Source: UBA961 sp049317525
GTDB taxonomy: Bacteria; Bacteroidota; Ignavibacteria; Kapaibacteriales; UBA961
Direction of reading: 5' to 3'
DNA length: 64,000 bases
Assembly (NCBI GenBank): GCA_049317525.1
Contig: JBMOIC010000006.1
Location: 32,345 to 96,344 of the forward strand
The notes beneath the pieces were generated by a model, which did no database searches, had not been told where the DNA came from, and saw only the letters and a program-made list of their open reading frames with translations. Below, piece by piece: positions 35,968 through 44,776 of this stretch. A program made the translations under genes and the position numbers. Each line of letters starts with the position of its first letter. Position 1 is the stretch's first letter.

Positions 35968-37218
35968 ATGAATATTGCCCTGTTAACGATTGGTGATGAA
36001 TTATGCATTGGACAAATTGTAAATACTAATGCATCTTGGATTGCTGATAGATGTACCCAGATTGGTGCCTTTATTACATGTCATTCTACCATTAAGGATA
36101 ATCCTTTAGATATCATTCATGAACTAGATAGATTAAGAATCAATAATGCAATGATCATTATCACCGGTGGCTTGGGTCCTACTCATGATGACAGTACAAA
36201 AGCTACTTTGTGTTCATACTTTCATGATACTTTAATCGAACATCAAGATACATTACAGTATTTGCAGGAACGGTATATATCAAGGAATGTCTTTTTTTCA
36301 GAGAGAAATAGAGAGCAAGCTTTTGTTCCCTCTGCCTGTACAGTGTTAAAAAATCCTCGGGGTACTGCTCCTGGCTTATTATTTGTACAAACAGATTGTT
36401 CATTTATTGCATTACCAGGGGTGCCAGCAGAAATGAAAGGTATCATGCAAGAATATGTTTTACCAATCATTCAAGATCGTTTTTTAGAAGAGAATACTTT
36501 AAAGCCATTTTATAGAACATTGATTACAAAAGGAATTCCTGAATCCACCCTAGCAGACCTAATTGGTAATCCTGATGAATTCCTTACAATACAAGAATCT
36601 CTTGCCTTTTTACCTTCATTTCAGGGTGTACGCCTTCGTTTAGGCGTATATCATCACAATGCAGAAACTGCTATTCAACGTTTAGATGTCTTAGAACAAA
36701 TTCTGATGAATAAGGCAGGTACCTTTATCTATGCAAAAGATCAAGAAAATCTTTTATCAAAAACCATAGAGAATTTGATAAAGCTGAACAAAACATTAGG
36801 TGTAGTTGAATCTTGTACCGGTGGTAAACTTAGTTCATTATGTACGGACTTACCTGGCTCTTCTGTATTTTTTAAAGGTGGATTTATTACCTATAGTAAT
36901 GAGTTAAAAGAGCAATTGGTACATGTTCGGCATGAGACTTTACTAGAATTTGGTGCAGTTAGTGAACAAACTGCAATTGAAATGGCTATTGGTGGAAGAG
37001 AAATTCTACACACAGACTATTGTATTTCTATAACAGGTATAGCTGGTCCGGGTGGTGGATCCGAAGAAAAGCCTGTCGGTTTAGTTTGGATTGGACTTTC
37101 TACTAATAATCGAACATTTGCAAGGAAACATATATTTGGAACAGACAGAGATATGAATCGTGAACGTTCAGTATATGCAGCACTTAGTTTATTATATGAT
37201 GAACTACATCAAATATGA
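35968..37218 (+). CDS. cinA: CinA-family protein (nicotinamide mononucleotide deamidase / competence-damage)
   Basis: 416 residues, full two-domain length. The N-terminal COG1058/MoCF-like domain has 'TIGDELCIGQIVNTNASWIA' and 'GGLGPTHDD'. The C-terminal amidase domain (about 255-416) has 'GVVESCTGGKLSSL', with the nucleophile Ser, and 'TGIAGPGGGSEEKPVGLVW'. CinA proteins deamidate NMN in pyridine-nucleotide recycling, and the N-domain of some hydrolyses ADP-ribose. Its last codons overlap the following methyltransferase gene by ATGA, so translation is coupled. Confidence 0.96.
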   Translation: MNIALLTIGDELCIGQIVNTNASWIADRCTQIGAFITCHSTIKDNPLDIIHELDRLRINNAMIIITGGLGPTHDDSTKATLCSYFHDTLIEHQDTLQYLQERYISRNVFFSERNREQAFVPSACTVLKNPRGTAPGLLFVQTDCSFIALPGVPAEMKGIMQEYVLPIIQDRFLEENTLKPFYRTLITKGIPESTLADLIGNPDEFLTIQESLAFLPSFQGVRLRLGVYHHNAETAIQRLDVLEQILMNKAGTFIYAKDQENLLSKTIENLIKLNKTLGVVESCTGGKLSSLCTDLPGSSVFFKGGFITYSNELKEQLVHVRHETLLEFGAVSEQTAIEMAIGGREILHTDYCISITGIAGPGGGSEEKPVGLVWIGLSTNNRTFARKHIFGTDRDMNRERSVYAALSLLYDELHQI

Positions 37219-37790
37219 CTGTAACTGCCGTTCATATTGCACATATGTTTATCAAGGATTTTGTAAAATCAGGGGATATTGTTATTGATGCTACTGCTGG
37301 GAATGGGAAGGATACTTTATTTTTAAGTACTTTGATTGGAAATTCTGGAACAATCATATCAATTGATATACAAAAAGAAGCAATTAACCGTACACAACAA
37401 TTGATAGCAAAACATAATCCTAAAAGTAATGTGCTTTATGTATGCGATTCACATGAACATATAGGTAAAATCGCTCAAGATTATCAACATCAGATTTCAT
37501 GTATCGTCTTTAATCTTGGATATTTACCCGGTGCGGATAATACAATATATATTACAAAGAAAGATTCCACATTGAAGGCAATAAGATCAAGTATTCAAAT
37601 ATTAAATAACAGAGGAATTCTTTGTGTTATTGCATATCGAGGACATATCGGAGGATTAGAAGAATACGAAGCAATTGAGCAATTTATGGAAACATTAGAA
37701 CCACACATATGGCATGTGATAAAATCTGAGGCTATCAATCAAACAAATACAGCACCAATTGTATTGCTAGCATCAAAAAGAACATATTAA
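37215..37790 (+). CDS. SAM-dependent methyltransferase, YtqB/MnmM family
   Basis: 191 residues matching the rRNA_methylase (PF06962) family: SAM loop 'VIDATAGNGKDTLFLS' (about 23-38), 'IISIDIQKEAI', and the 'FNLGYLPGAD' segment in place of the usual NPPY motif. B. subtilis YtqB, renamed MnmM, methylates the wobble uridine side chain nm5(s2)U34 of some tRNAs. Assignment to the same reaction here is by family only. It is translationally coupled to cinA and overlaps the convergent hflX stop by 4 bases. Confidence 0.88.
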   Translation: MTVTAVHIAHMFIKDFVKSGDIVIDATAGNGKDTLFLSTLIGNSGTIISIDIQKEAINRTQQLIAKHNPKSNVLYVCDSHEHIGKIAQDYQHQISCIVFNLGYLPGADNTIYITKKDSTLKAIRSSIQILNNRGILCVIAYRGHIGGLEEYEAIEQFMETLEPHIWHVIKSEAINQTNTAPIVLLASKRTY

Positions 37791-39070
37791 TCTAAGAAAA
37801 GAAAATTTTCACATTGTCTTAATAATATCTCTCTTTTATCTTTTACAGCCCGAACCACTATCATGATACCAATATCTAAATCTTGCCTATCAATTATTTC
37901 TCCTGATTCATACAATAATGGCAATAATTGCATAGAATTATATGGTAATAAGATGCGAATATCTTGACTATTATCCACTGCAATTTCTTGCATTTTTTCT
38001 ATCAAACTTGATATATTTAAACCAGTTGAAGCAGATATACCAATACAATCAGGAAACTCGTATTCTAATTCCCTAATTGCATTAATATCTTGTAGTGCAT
38101 CTATTTTATTAAAGACAAGAATAGTTTTTTTATTAATAATTTTTAACGATTCCAGTGTTTCTTGAACTACGTGAATGTGATCTTTAAAACTATTATGAGT
38201 ACAATCTATAACATGTAATAGTGCATCAGCTTCTGCTGCTTCGGCCAAAGTACTTCTAAAAGATGCAATTAAATGAGTAGGTAATTTTCTAATAAAACCA
38301 ACAGTATCAGATAAAAGGGCTTTTTGTCCGCCAGGAAATTCAAATTGTCTTACTGTTGTATCTAAAGTAGCAAACAGTTTATCTTCAACATAAGTATCCG
38401 CATGTGTTATTGTATTCATCAAAGTAGATTTGCCAGCATTTGTATATCCAACCAAAGCAAATCTTGGCAAAGATAATCTTCCCTTTCTTTGTTGAAATCT
38501 TTGCATATCAATATCAGATAACTTTTCTTTCAATCTTGTGATTCTATCCCTGATTAATCGTCTATCAGTTTCAATTTGGGTTTCTCCTGGGCCTTTTGTT
38601 CCAATTCCACCAAATTGCTTAGATAAATGCGTCCACATTCTTGTAAGCCTTGGCAACAAATATTGTAATTGTGCTAATTCAACCTGGGTTTTTGCTTCCA
38701 TAGATCTAGCCCTAGATGCAAAAATATCTAAGATGATACCGCTTCGATCTAATACTTTAATTTGCCATTCTTTCCCTAAATTTCTTATTTGCATTGGGGA
38801 TAAATCATCATCAAAAATCACTGTTTGTATATCATCTAATTCAATCATTTCTTTGATTTCTGCTACCTTACCTTTACCAATCATCGTTGCTCTGTCTGGT
38901 CTAACCCTTTCTTGATATATCTTACCAATTACTTCTGCCCCTGCTGTTTCTGCCAAAAAAGCCAGTTCATCTAAATATTCCAAGGCTTCAATACGATTAC
39001 CACCTTTTTTTATCACAGCCACTACTAAAGCTTTTTCATGTGGATTTGCAGTAAGAGCTAATTGTTTCAT
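37787..39070 (-). CDS. hflX: GTPase HflX
   Basis: 427 residues. The HflX N-domain ('EYLDELAFLAETAGAEVIGK', 'PRPD'-like region) is followed by the glycine-rich 'GKGPGETQIETDRR' linker and the GTPase domain: G1 'GYTNAGKST', G3 'DTVGFI', G4 'NKID'. HflX binds the 50S subunit and splits stalled 70S ribosomes. It lies 53 bases after dnaE on the same strand with no terminator between, so the two are probably one transcript. Confidence 0.97.
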   Translation of the reverse strand: MKQLALTANPHEKALVVAVIKKGGNRIEALEYLDELAFLAETAGAEVIGKIYQERVRPDRATMIGKGKVAEIKEMIELDDIQTVIFDDDLSPMQIRNLGKEWQIKVLDRSGIILDIFASRARSMEAKTQVELAQLQYLLPRLTRMWTHLSKQFGGIGTKGPGETQIETDRRLIRDRITRLKEKLSDIDMQRFQQRKGRLSLPRFALVGYTNAGKSTLMNTITHADTYVEDKLFATLDTTVRQFEFPGGQKALLSDTVGFIRKLPTHLIASFRSTLAEAAEADALLHVIDCTHNSFKDHIHVVQETLESLKIINKKTILVFNKIDALQDINAIRELEYEFPDCIGISASTGLNISSLIEKMQEIAVDNSQDIRILLPYNSMQLLPLLYESGEIIDRQDLDIGIMIVVRAVKDKREILLRQCENFLFLD

Positions 39071-39123
39071 ATTATCTTTTTTACCTTAAATGCTTGGAAT
39101 ACTAGATTAAGTGTTTATAAAAA

Positions 39124-42100
39124 TTAATCCAATAAAAATCGGACATTATTTCTACCAAATATAGAGACGATTGTATCACACATTTCATGAGTGCACGATA
39201 GTTTTAATCCTTGCGATATAAATTGAGACTTAATATTACCTTGCTCATCGATATATTTAAATTTTATCGTAGAGCTTGACGAATTTTTTGATTCAAGTAA
39301 CTTGTTAAGTTTATTTAAATTATCAATGCTAGATTCGGATTCTTGTATAGTGATAATAAAACCTTTACCATATTTTTCGGGTGTTTTTTCGATATCCATG
39401 GCTTCTTCGGCAATTACTTTGATTAATTCACCGGTAATATCACTTTTTCCCCTTACGAGAATTACTTGTTCTGGTTTAAGAAAATCTTTATACCGTTTAT
39501 ATGCATCACTCCAAAAAATAACTTCTGCTTTCCCCGTAAAATCTTCTATGGTAACAAATGCCATCGTTTGTTCTTTGCGGTCTAACTTGGTTTTAACTTC
39601 GGTAATAATGCCTGTAGCTCTAATGGGTTTACCAATAAGAGGACTATCTAACTTTCCTAATGGCAAAGTAGTAAAAGAAACTGCATGTGGTTGATATCTG
39701 TGTAATGGATGACCACTTAGATAAAAATTGAGTACTTCTCTTTCTTTTTGCAGTCGTTCAAGTTCATTCCAAGGTTTTATTTCTATCATTTTGGGTTCAA
39801 TTGCTTCTGTTGAGCTAGATTCTCCAAAAAGACTTTCTGCTCCTGAAATTCCTTCTCCCTGCATTCTTTTAGCAAATTCTAATGCAATATCAATAGAAGC
39901 GTAGAATTGGGCTCTATGGCCATATTGTAATGTATCAAATGCACCAGATGCAATTAGAGGTTCAAGTGTTCTTCTGCTAATAAGCTTTGTATTTATTCTT
40001 TTCATAAAATCAAAAAAAGAAGTAAAAGCACCAGATGCTCTTCCTTCTACAATTGATTCAACAGCAGGGATACCAACATTTTTAATACCTGCTAATCCAA
40101 ATTCTATAATATGGGAAGTTGAAGCAGTAAATGTAGCAAATGATCTATTTACATCTGGAGGCATCACTTTTATATTAAAAGACTTAGCTTCATCTATTAA
40201 AGCAACAATTTTATCAAGATTATGCAATTCGGCTGTCATATTGGCAGCTAAAAACTCTGCAGTATAATGGGCTTTAAGCCATGCTGTTTGATAAGCTAAA
40301 TATGCATAAGCACATGAATGAGATTTATTAAATCCATAAGAAGCAAACTTGAGAATTAAATCAAAGATCTCTTGAGCTAATATTTCGGGATTTGTATTTT
40401 TGTCTAAGCATCCTTGAGTATATACATGATTTTTTAATGCTCCTTCAACAAATATTGCTTTTTGTTCTAACATTAGCTTTTCATCTTTTTTCCCCATTGC
40501 TCTTCTCATGATATCGGCTTGTGCAAGTGTAAAGCCAGCAATATCTCCTACTAATTGCATTACTTGTTCTTGATAAACAATAATACCATAGGTTTTATAT
40601 AATGCAGATTCCATAATTGGATGAAGATATTCAATTGGTTTTCTTCCATGTTTTCTATCAATAAACTCTGGAATATTATCCATTGGCCCTGGACGATATA
40701 ATGCATTCATCGCGATTAAATCTTCTAGATCATTAGGCTTTAATTGTTTTAAAGCTTCTTGCATTGGCTCCGATTCAAATTGAAAAACAGCTAATGTTTT
40801 GCCTTTCCCAATCATTTCGAAAGTGTGTTTATCATGCAGATCTATAGTATCTAAATCAATAGTAATTGTATGGTTTTGCTTAATCTGAGTTAGTGTATTC
40901 TCTATGATAGAAAGAGTTCTTAAACCTAAAAAATCCATTTTTAGAAGACCAGCATCTTCTAAATCTTTCATCGTATATTGGGTGGCAAGTCCAGAGTCTG
41001 AAGTTTTATAAAGCGGAACATAATCGGTTATATCCCCTGGAGCAATAACTACACCTGCGGCATGAGTGGAAGTATTTCTAGCTAATCCTTCTAATGTAAG
41101 TGCATAACTAATTACTTCTTTTAACTTTTGATCATTTGTTTCTTTTACCCAACGTAATTCTGGTAATTCTAATGCTTCTATTAAGGAAGTTACTTTCCCC
41201 ATAACTACTGGAATTTTTTCGGTAATACTTCTAATTGTAGTTAATGGAACTCCTAATACTCGTCCAACATCAGATAGAACAGCTCTGGTTGATAATGTTC
41301 CGAATGTTATTATCTGTGCTACAGAATCATTTCCATATTTTTCTTTCACATAATCTATCACTATATCTCTTTTATCATCGGCAAAGTCAATATCAATATC
41401 GGGCATTGATACTCGATCTGGATTAAGAAATCGCTCGAATAATAAGTCATACTTTAGTGGGTCAACATTGATTACTCCTAATGCATATGCTACGATACTT
41501 CCAGCAGCAGAGCCACGTCCAGGGCCAACTCTAACATTTTTATCTCTAGCTGCAGCTATAAAATCTTGAACAATTAAAAAGTAACCAGCATAGCCCATTT
41601 TATTAATGACATCAAGTTCAAATCGAACTCTATCCAAAATATCTTTATTGAGAACAGGATATCTTTTTTCCAATCCTATCATTGTTATTTCTTCAAGATA
41701 TTCCTCTAGTGTTTCTGCTTTAGAATCTGATGGAATAGGAAAAACAGGCATTTTTATATCTGTTTTTAAATCTATATTACATTTTTCTGCAACTTCATTT
41801 GTGTTTTCAATTGCTTCTGGAAAATCTAAAAATAAAGCGGCCATTTCTTGCTTAGATTTAAAATACATCTCAGGCTTACCATATCTAAGATTGTATATAT
41901 CTAATTTTCCAGAATTTGCTGCATTTACTTCTTTGATATTTAATAATACATTGTGGGCAACTGCATCCTCTTGTTTTATATAATGGCAATCATTAGTACA
42001 AATCAGTTTGATGCCAAGTTCTTGGGCTAATCTTGGGGCTTGTGCCATCACAATTTCATCACCAGGCAAACCATGATTTTGTAACTCTATATAAAAATCA

Positions 42101-42615
42101 TCCCCAAATAATTCTTTATACCATATTGCTGTCTTTTTTGCACCTTCATAATCTCCTTCTAATAATGGTGCATTAATTACTCCTGCTAAGCAAGCAGACA
42201 AAGCAACCAATCCTTCATGGTGTTTTTCTAATAAATCTGTATCAATTCTTGGTTTATAATAAAAGCCCTCGGTATGCCCTAATGTAGTGAGCTTCATTAG
42301 ATTTTTATAGCCAATATCATTTTTTGCTAACAGTACTAAATGATAATAATTTCTTTTCTTGGTAGCTGCTTTCCTTGAAGTCATATCAAATCTGCTGCCA
42401 TTTGCAATATATACTTCACACCCTAAAATGGGTTTTATACCAGCTTTTTTTGCTTTTTTATAAAATTCAAAACATCCAAACATTACTCCATGATCTGTTA
42501 AAGCAAGGGATGTTTGGCCATCAGCTTGTGCTGCTGCTATTAGCTGTTCTGGCTTGCAAGCAGCATCTAATAAGGAATAATGGGTATGATTATGAAGATG
42601 GACGAAGTCTGGCAT
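39124..42615 (-). CDS. dnaE: DNA polymerase III alpha subunit
   Basis: 1163 residues, full DnaE length. The PHP domain starts 'FVHLHNHTHYSLLDAACKPE'. The catalytic aspartates are in 'PDIDIDF' (about 408-414). 'GPGRGSAAGSIVAYALGVI' and 'ASYGFNKSHSCAYAYLAYQT' are signature blocks of the palm and fingers. The helix-hairpin-helix region ('GIKNVGIPAVESIVEGR') and OB-fold ('RATGIITEVKTK') follow. It is the replicative polymerase. The gene has a good promoter at 42690-42721 and is transcribed divergently from the CDF transporter. Confidence 0.99.
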   Translation of the reverse strand: MPDFVHLHNHTHYSLLDAACKPEQLIAAAQADGQTSLALTDHGVMFGCFEFYKKAKKAGIKPILGCEVYIANGSRFDMTSRKAATKKRNYYHLVLLAKNDIGYKNLMKLTTLGHTEGFYYKPRIDTDLLEKHHEGLVALSACLAGVINAPLLEGDYEGAKKTAIWYKELFGDDFYIELQNHGLPGDEIVMAQAPRLAQELGIKLICTNDCHYIKQEDAVAHNVLLNIKEVNAANSGKLDIYNLRYGKPEMYFKSKQEMAALFLDFPEAIENTNEVAEKCNIDLKTDIKMPVFPIPSDSKAETLEEYLEEITMIGLEKRYPVLNKDILDRVRFELDVINKMGYAGYFLIVQDFIAAARDKNVRVGPGRGSAAGSIVAYALGVINVDPLKYDLLFERFLNPDRVSMPDIDIDFADDKRDIVIDYVKEKYGNDSVAQIITFGTLSTRAVLSDVGRVLGVPLTTIRSITEKIPVVMGKVTSLIEALELPELRWVKETNDQKLKEVISYALTLEGLARNTSTHAAGVVIAPGDITDYVPLYKTSDSGLATQYTMKDLEDAGLLKMDFLGLRTLSIIENTLTQIKQNHTITIDLDTIDLHDKHTFEMIGKGKTLAVFQFESEPMQEALKQLKPNDLEDLIAMNALYRPGPMDNIPEFIDRKHGRKPIEYLHPIMESALYKTYGIIVYQEQVMQLVGDIAGFTLAQADIMRRAMGKKDEKLMLEQKAIFVEGALKNHVYTQGCLDKNTNPEILAQEIFDLILKFASYGFNKSHSCAYAYLAYQTAWLKAHYTAEFLAANMTAELHNLDKIVALIDEAKSFNIKVMPPDVNRSFATFTASTSHIIEFGLAGIKNVGIPAVESIVEGRASGAFTSFFDFMKRINTKLISRRTLEPLIASGAFDTLQYGHRAQFYASIDIALEFAKRMQGEGISGAESLFGESSSTEAIEPKMIEIKPWNELERLQKEREVLNFYLSGHPLHRYQPHAVSFTTLPLGKLDSPLIGKPIRATGIITEVKTKLDRKEQTMAFVTIEDFTGKAEVIFWSDAYKRYKDFLKPEQVILVRGKSDITGELIKVIAEEAMDIEKTPEKYGKGFIITIQESESSIDNLNKLNKLLESKNSSSSTIKFKYIDEQGNIKSQFISQGLKLSCTHEMCDTIVSIFGRNNVRFLLD

Positions 42616-42689
42616 ACAAGGAAATTTATATTGTAATTAATAATACAAAATACACTTTTGAGGATGTTTAATAATCGTAAAGTTATACA

Positions 42690-42721
42690 CAAATATATCC
42701 TTCAGTTAACAATATTTACAA
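42690..42721 (-). promoter_or_regulatory. Bacteroidetes-type promoter of dnaE
   Basis: On the minus strand TTG (42721-42719), 21-base spacer, then TATATTTG (42697-42690), a full TAnnTTTG match, about 75 bases before the dnaE ATG. Confidence 0.65.
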
Positions 42722-42733
42722 CATTTGATTATG

Positions 42734-42741
42734 TATCTTTG
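42734..42741 (+). promoter_or_regulatory. Possible -7 box for the CDF transporter
   Basis: TATCTTTG (then C) lies 33 bases before the ATG at 42774, matching TAnnTTTG. No TTTG is found 19-21 bases upstream, so the promoter is incomplete or activator-dependent. Confidence 0.4.
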
Positions 42742-42773
42742 CACATCGTTTTTTTTAATTATACAGTCGCATT

Positions 42774-43697
42774 ATGATTGAATTACAAAATTCTGGAAAT
42801 ATATCTACTACACCATCTGCTAAAGAATATAATGCAATGAATATTTCATTGTTTATTGGTGTTTTAATGCTGGCTCTTAAATGGTCTGCATATGTTTTAA
42901 CTGGTTCTATTGCTATTTTTTCTGATGCAATTGAGACTGTTGTTCATATTGCTGCTGTGGGCTTTGCTTGGTATAGTTTAAGAATTACATATTTACCACC
43001 AGATGAAGACCATCATTTTGGACATGATAAAATCACTTTTTTTTCTGCTGGATTAGAAGGTGCTTTAATCATTCTTGCTGCCTTAGTAATTATTGGAACA
43101 GCTATAGACAAATTAATTCATGGTGTCGTTCTGGAACAAATTGGCATTGGTACTATATTAACGGCCACTGCTGCGATAATCAATACAATTTTAGGATTAT
43201 ATCTTGTTAGAGTTGGTAAGTCCGAAAAAACTTTGATTATTGAAGCCAATGGTAAGCATATACTTACAGATGCATGGACAAGTGCCGGGGCAATTGCAGG
43301 CCTTCTTATTGCGTATTTTACTGGTGCTCAGTGGGTAGATCCCTTTATGGCTTTAATTTTTGGCGCAAATATAATTGTTGCTGGTGGTAAATTGATTAGA
43401 ACTTCAATTCAAGGATTGATGGATAAATCAGACCCAATTCTAGAGCGGAAAGCACAAAATATTCTTATGCGATTTTGCAATGAACATCAATTGTCTTATC
43501 ATCGATTACGCTTAAGAGTTTCGGGGAATTTTGTATATGTTGATTTTCATCTTCAATTTCCTGATTCTGTAACTATCGAATATGCCCATCTTTTAGCAAC
43601 TAGCGTCGAGCAACAAATTAGCGCTGAAATGCCCTTGCAAACAGATATTGTGAGTCATTTAGAAAGTACTTCTCATCACCCTCCTGGACATATTTAA
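42774..43697 (+). CDS. Cation diffusion facilitator transporter
   Basis: 307 residues. Membrane helices are predicted at about 24-44, 52-70, 95-115, 125-145, 170-190 and 196-214. The metal-site residues of CDF proteins appear in 'SDAIETVVH' (helix 2) and 'HILTDAWTS' (helix 5, HxxxD). The C-terminal cytoplasmic domain (about 220-307) has the ferredoxin-like 'VDFHLQFPDSVTIEYAH' strand. It exports divalent metal (Zn, Fe, Mn or Co) in exchange for protons; the exact ion is not readable. Confidence 0.95.
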   Translation: MIELQNSGNISTTPSAKEYNAMNISLFIGVLMLALKWSAYVLTGSIAIFSDAIETVVHIAAVGFAWYSLRITYLPPDEDHHFGHDKITFFSAGLEGALIILAALVIIGTAIDKLIHGVVLEQIGIGTILTATAAIINTILGLYLVRVGKSEKTLIIEANGKHILTDAWTSAGAIAGLLIAYFTGAQWVDPFMALIFGANIIVAGGKLIRTSIQGLMDKSDPILERKAQNILMRFCNEHQLSYHRLRLRVSGNFVYVDFHLQFPDSVTIEYAHLLATSVEQQISAEMPLQTDIVSHLESTSHHPPGHI

Positions 43698-43707
43698 TCA
43701 ATTCAAT

Positions 43708-44751
43708 TTATTGATTATTGAGCTGTCTTTGCTTTCTATATGATTGCACTGCTTTCATATGCTGGATGGCAGTTTCAGAAAAAACATGTTTACCAGATCC
43801 ATCCCCAAGTGCTACAAAAAAATAATATTGATGTTTTGCTGGTTGAATTGCTGCTAGAATTGATTGTCTGCCTGGACAATTAATCGGGCCAGGTGGTAAG
43901 CCTGAAAAACGATAAGTATTATAAGGATTATCAATCTTTAAGTCACTATACAGTAGCCTTTTACTTTTACCTAAAGCATATTGAACTGTTGGATCTGCAG
44001 CAAGATTCATCCCCTTTTTTAATCTATTGTGATATACACCACTTATAATTGGCCTTTCTTCATCTACGATTGCCTCTGCTTCTATAATAGATGCTAGTGT
44101 CAATATTTGATGCTTATTTAATGATTGTTTCTGTACTTTTTCAAAACATGTTTCATTCCAAAAAGATGACTGTACAGCTAATAATTTGCTTATAATTTCA
44201 TGCGGATTTTGCTTCCAGTAAAAATTATATGTATCCGGCATTAAATATCCTTCTAGAGAATTTCCCTTAATCAGATGATGCTTTAATAAAGAATCTTTAT
44301 GTGCTAATTCAATAAATTCAGCTGAATCAATTCCTAGTTTTTGTGCACAAATTGACGCTATCTTTTTTACTTGAATTCCTTCTGGAAATGATACATTTAC
44401 TGTATACGATTGTTTTCCAGAAAAAATTAGCTTTAATAATTGTCCGTGAGTTAATGTTGGTAAAATTCTGTATTCACCAATAACACATTGTTTATTGAGC
44501 CATGTACCATATAACTCTGCTATCATTAACATTGGAAATGGAGAGCTTATTATCCCCTTTTGCTCTAATAACTGAACTGTTTTAGATATCGATTTATCTT
44601 GTATCGAAATGTCAATTGTCTTTTTTAATACTACAGTTTGTGCAAAAAACCATACCGAGTATATTATCAATACCACACTTACTAAAAGTGGTATTGATAC
44701 AAATACAGACCACTTATATGTTGATTTCTTTTTATATGATCTTTTTGCCAC
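43708..44751 (-). CDS. mltG: Endolytic murein transglycosylase MltG (YceG-like)
   Basis: 347 residues, starting with GTG at 44751 (the following codons give MAKRSYKKK). A single membrane helix lies at about 13-37. The catalytic region is 'LTLASIIEAEAIVDEERPII' with the conserved Glu, then 'VYHNRLKKGMNLAADPTVQY' and 'GLPPGPINCPG'. MltG cleaves nascent peptidoglycan strands at the membrane and limits chain length. It follows the IgGFc-binding-like gene by 25 bases. Confidence 0.97.
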   Translation of the reverse strand: MAKRSYKKKSTYKWSVFVSIPLLVSVVLIIYSVWFFAQTVVLKKTIDISIQDKSISKTVQLLEQKGIISSPFPMLMIAELYGTWLNKQCVIGEYRILPTLTHGQLLKLIFSGKQSYTVNVSFPEGIQVKKIASICAQKLGIDSAEFIELAHKDSLLKHHLIKGNSLEGYLMPDTYNFYWKQNPHEIISKLLAVQSSFWNETCFEKVQKQSLNKHQILTLASIIEAEAIVDEERPIISGVYHNRLKKGMNLAADPTVQYALGKSKRLLYSDLKIDNPYNTYRFSGLPPGPINCPGRQSILAAIQPAKHQYYFFVALGDGSGKHVFSETAIQHMKAVQSYRKQRQLNNQ

Positions 44752-44776
44752 AGATATGTACTAATAGTATTTCAGA

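Noticed and set aside
43695..43717. 8-bp AT-only inverted repeat between the CDF and mltG stops
   Set aside because: No T-run and weak pairing; could be chance in AT-rich sequence.
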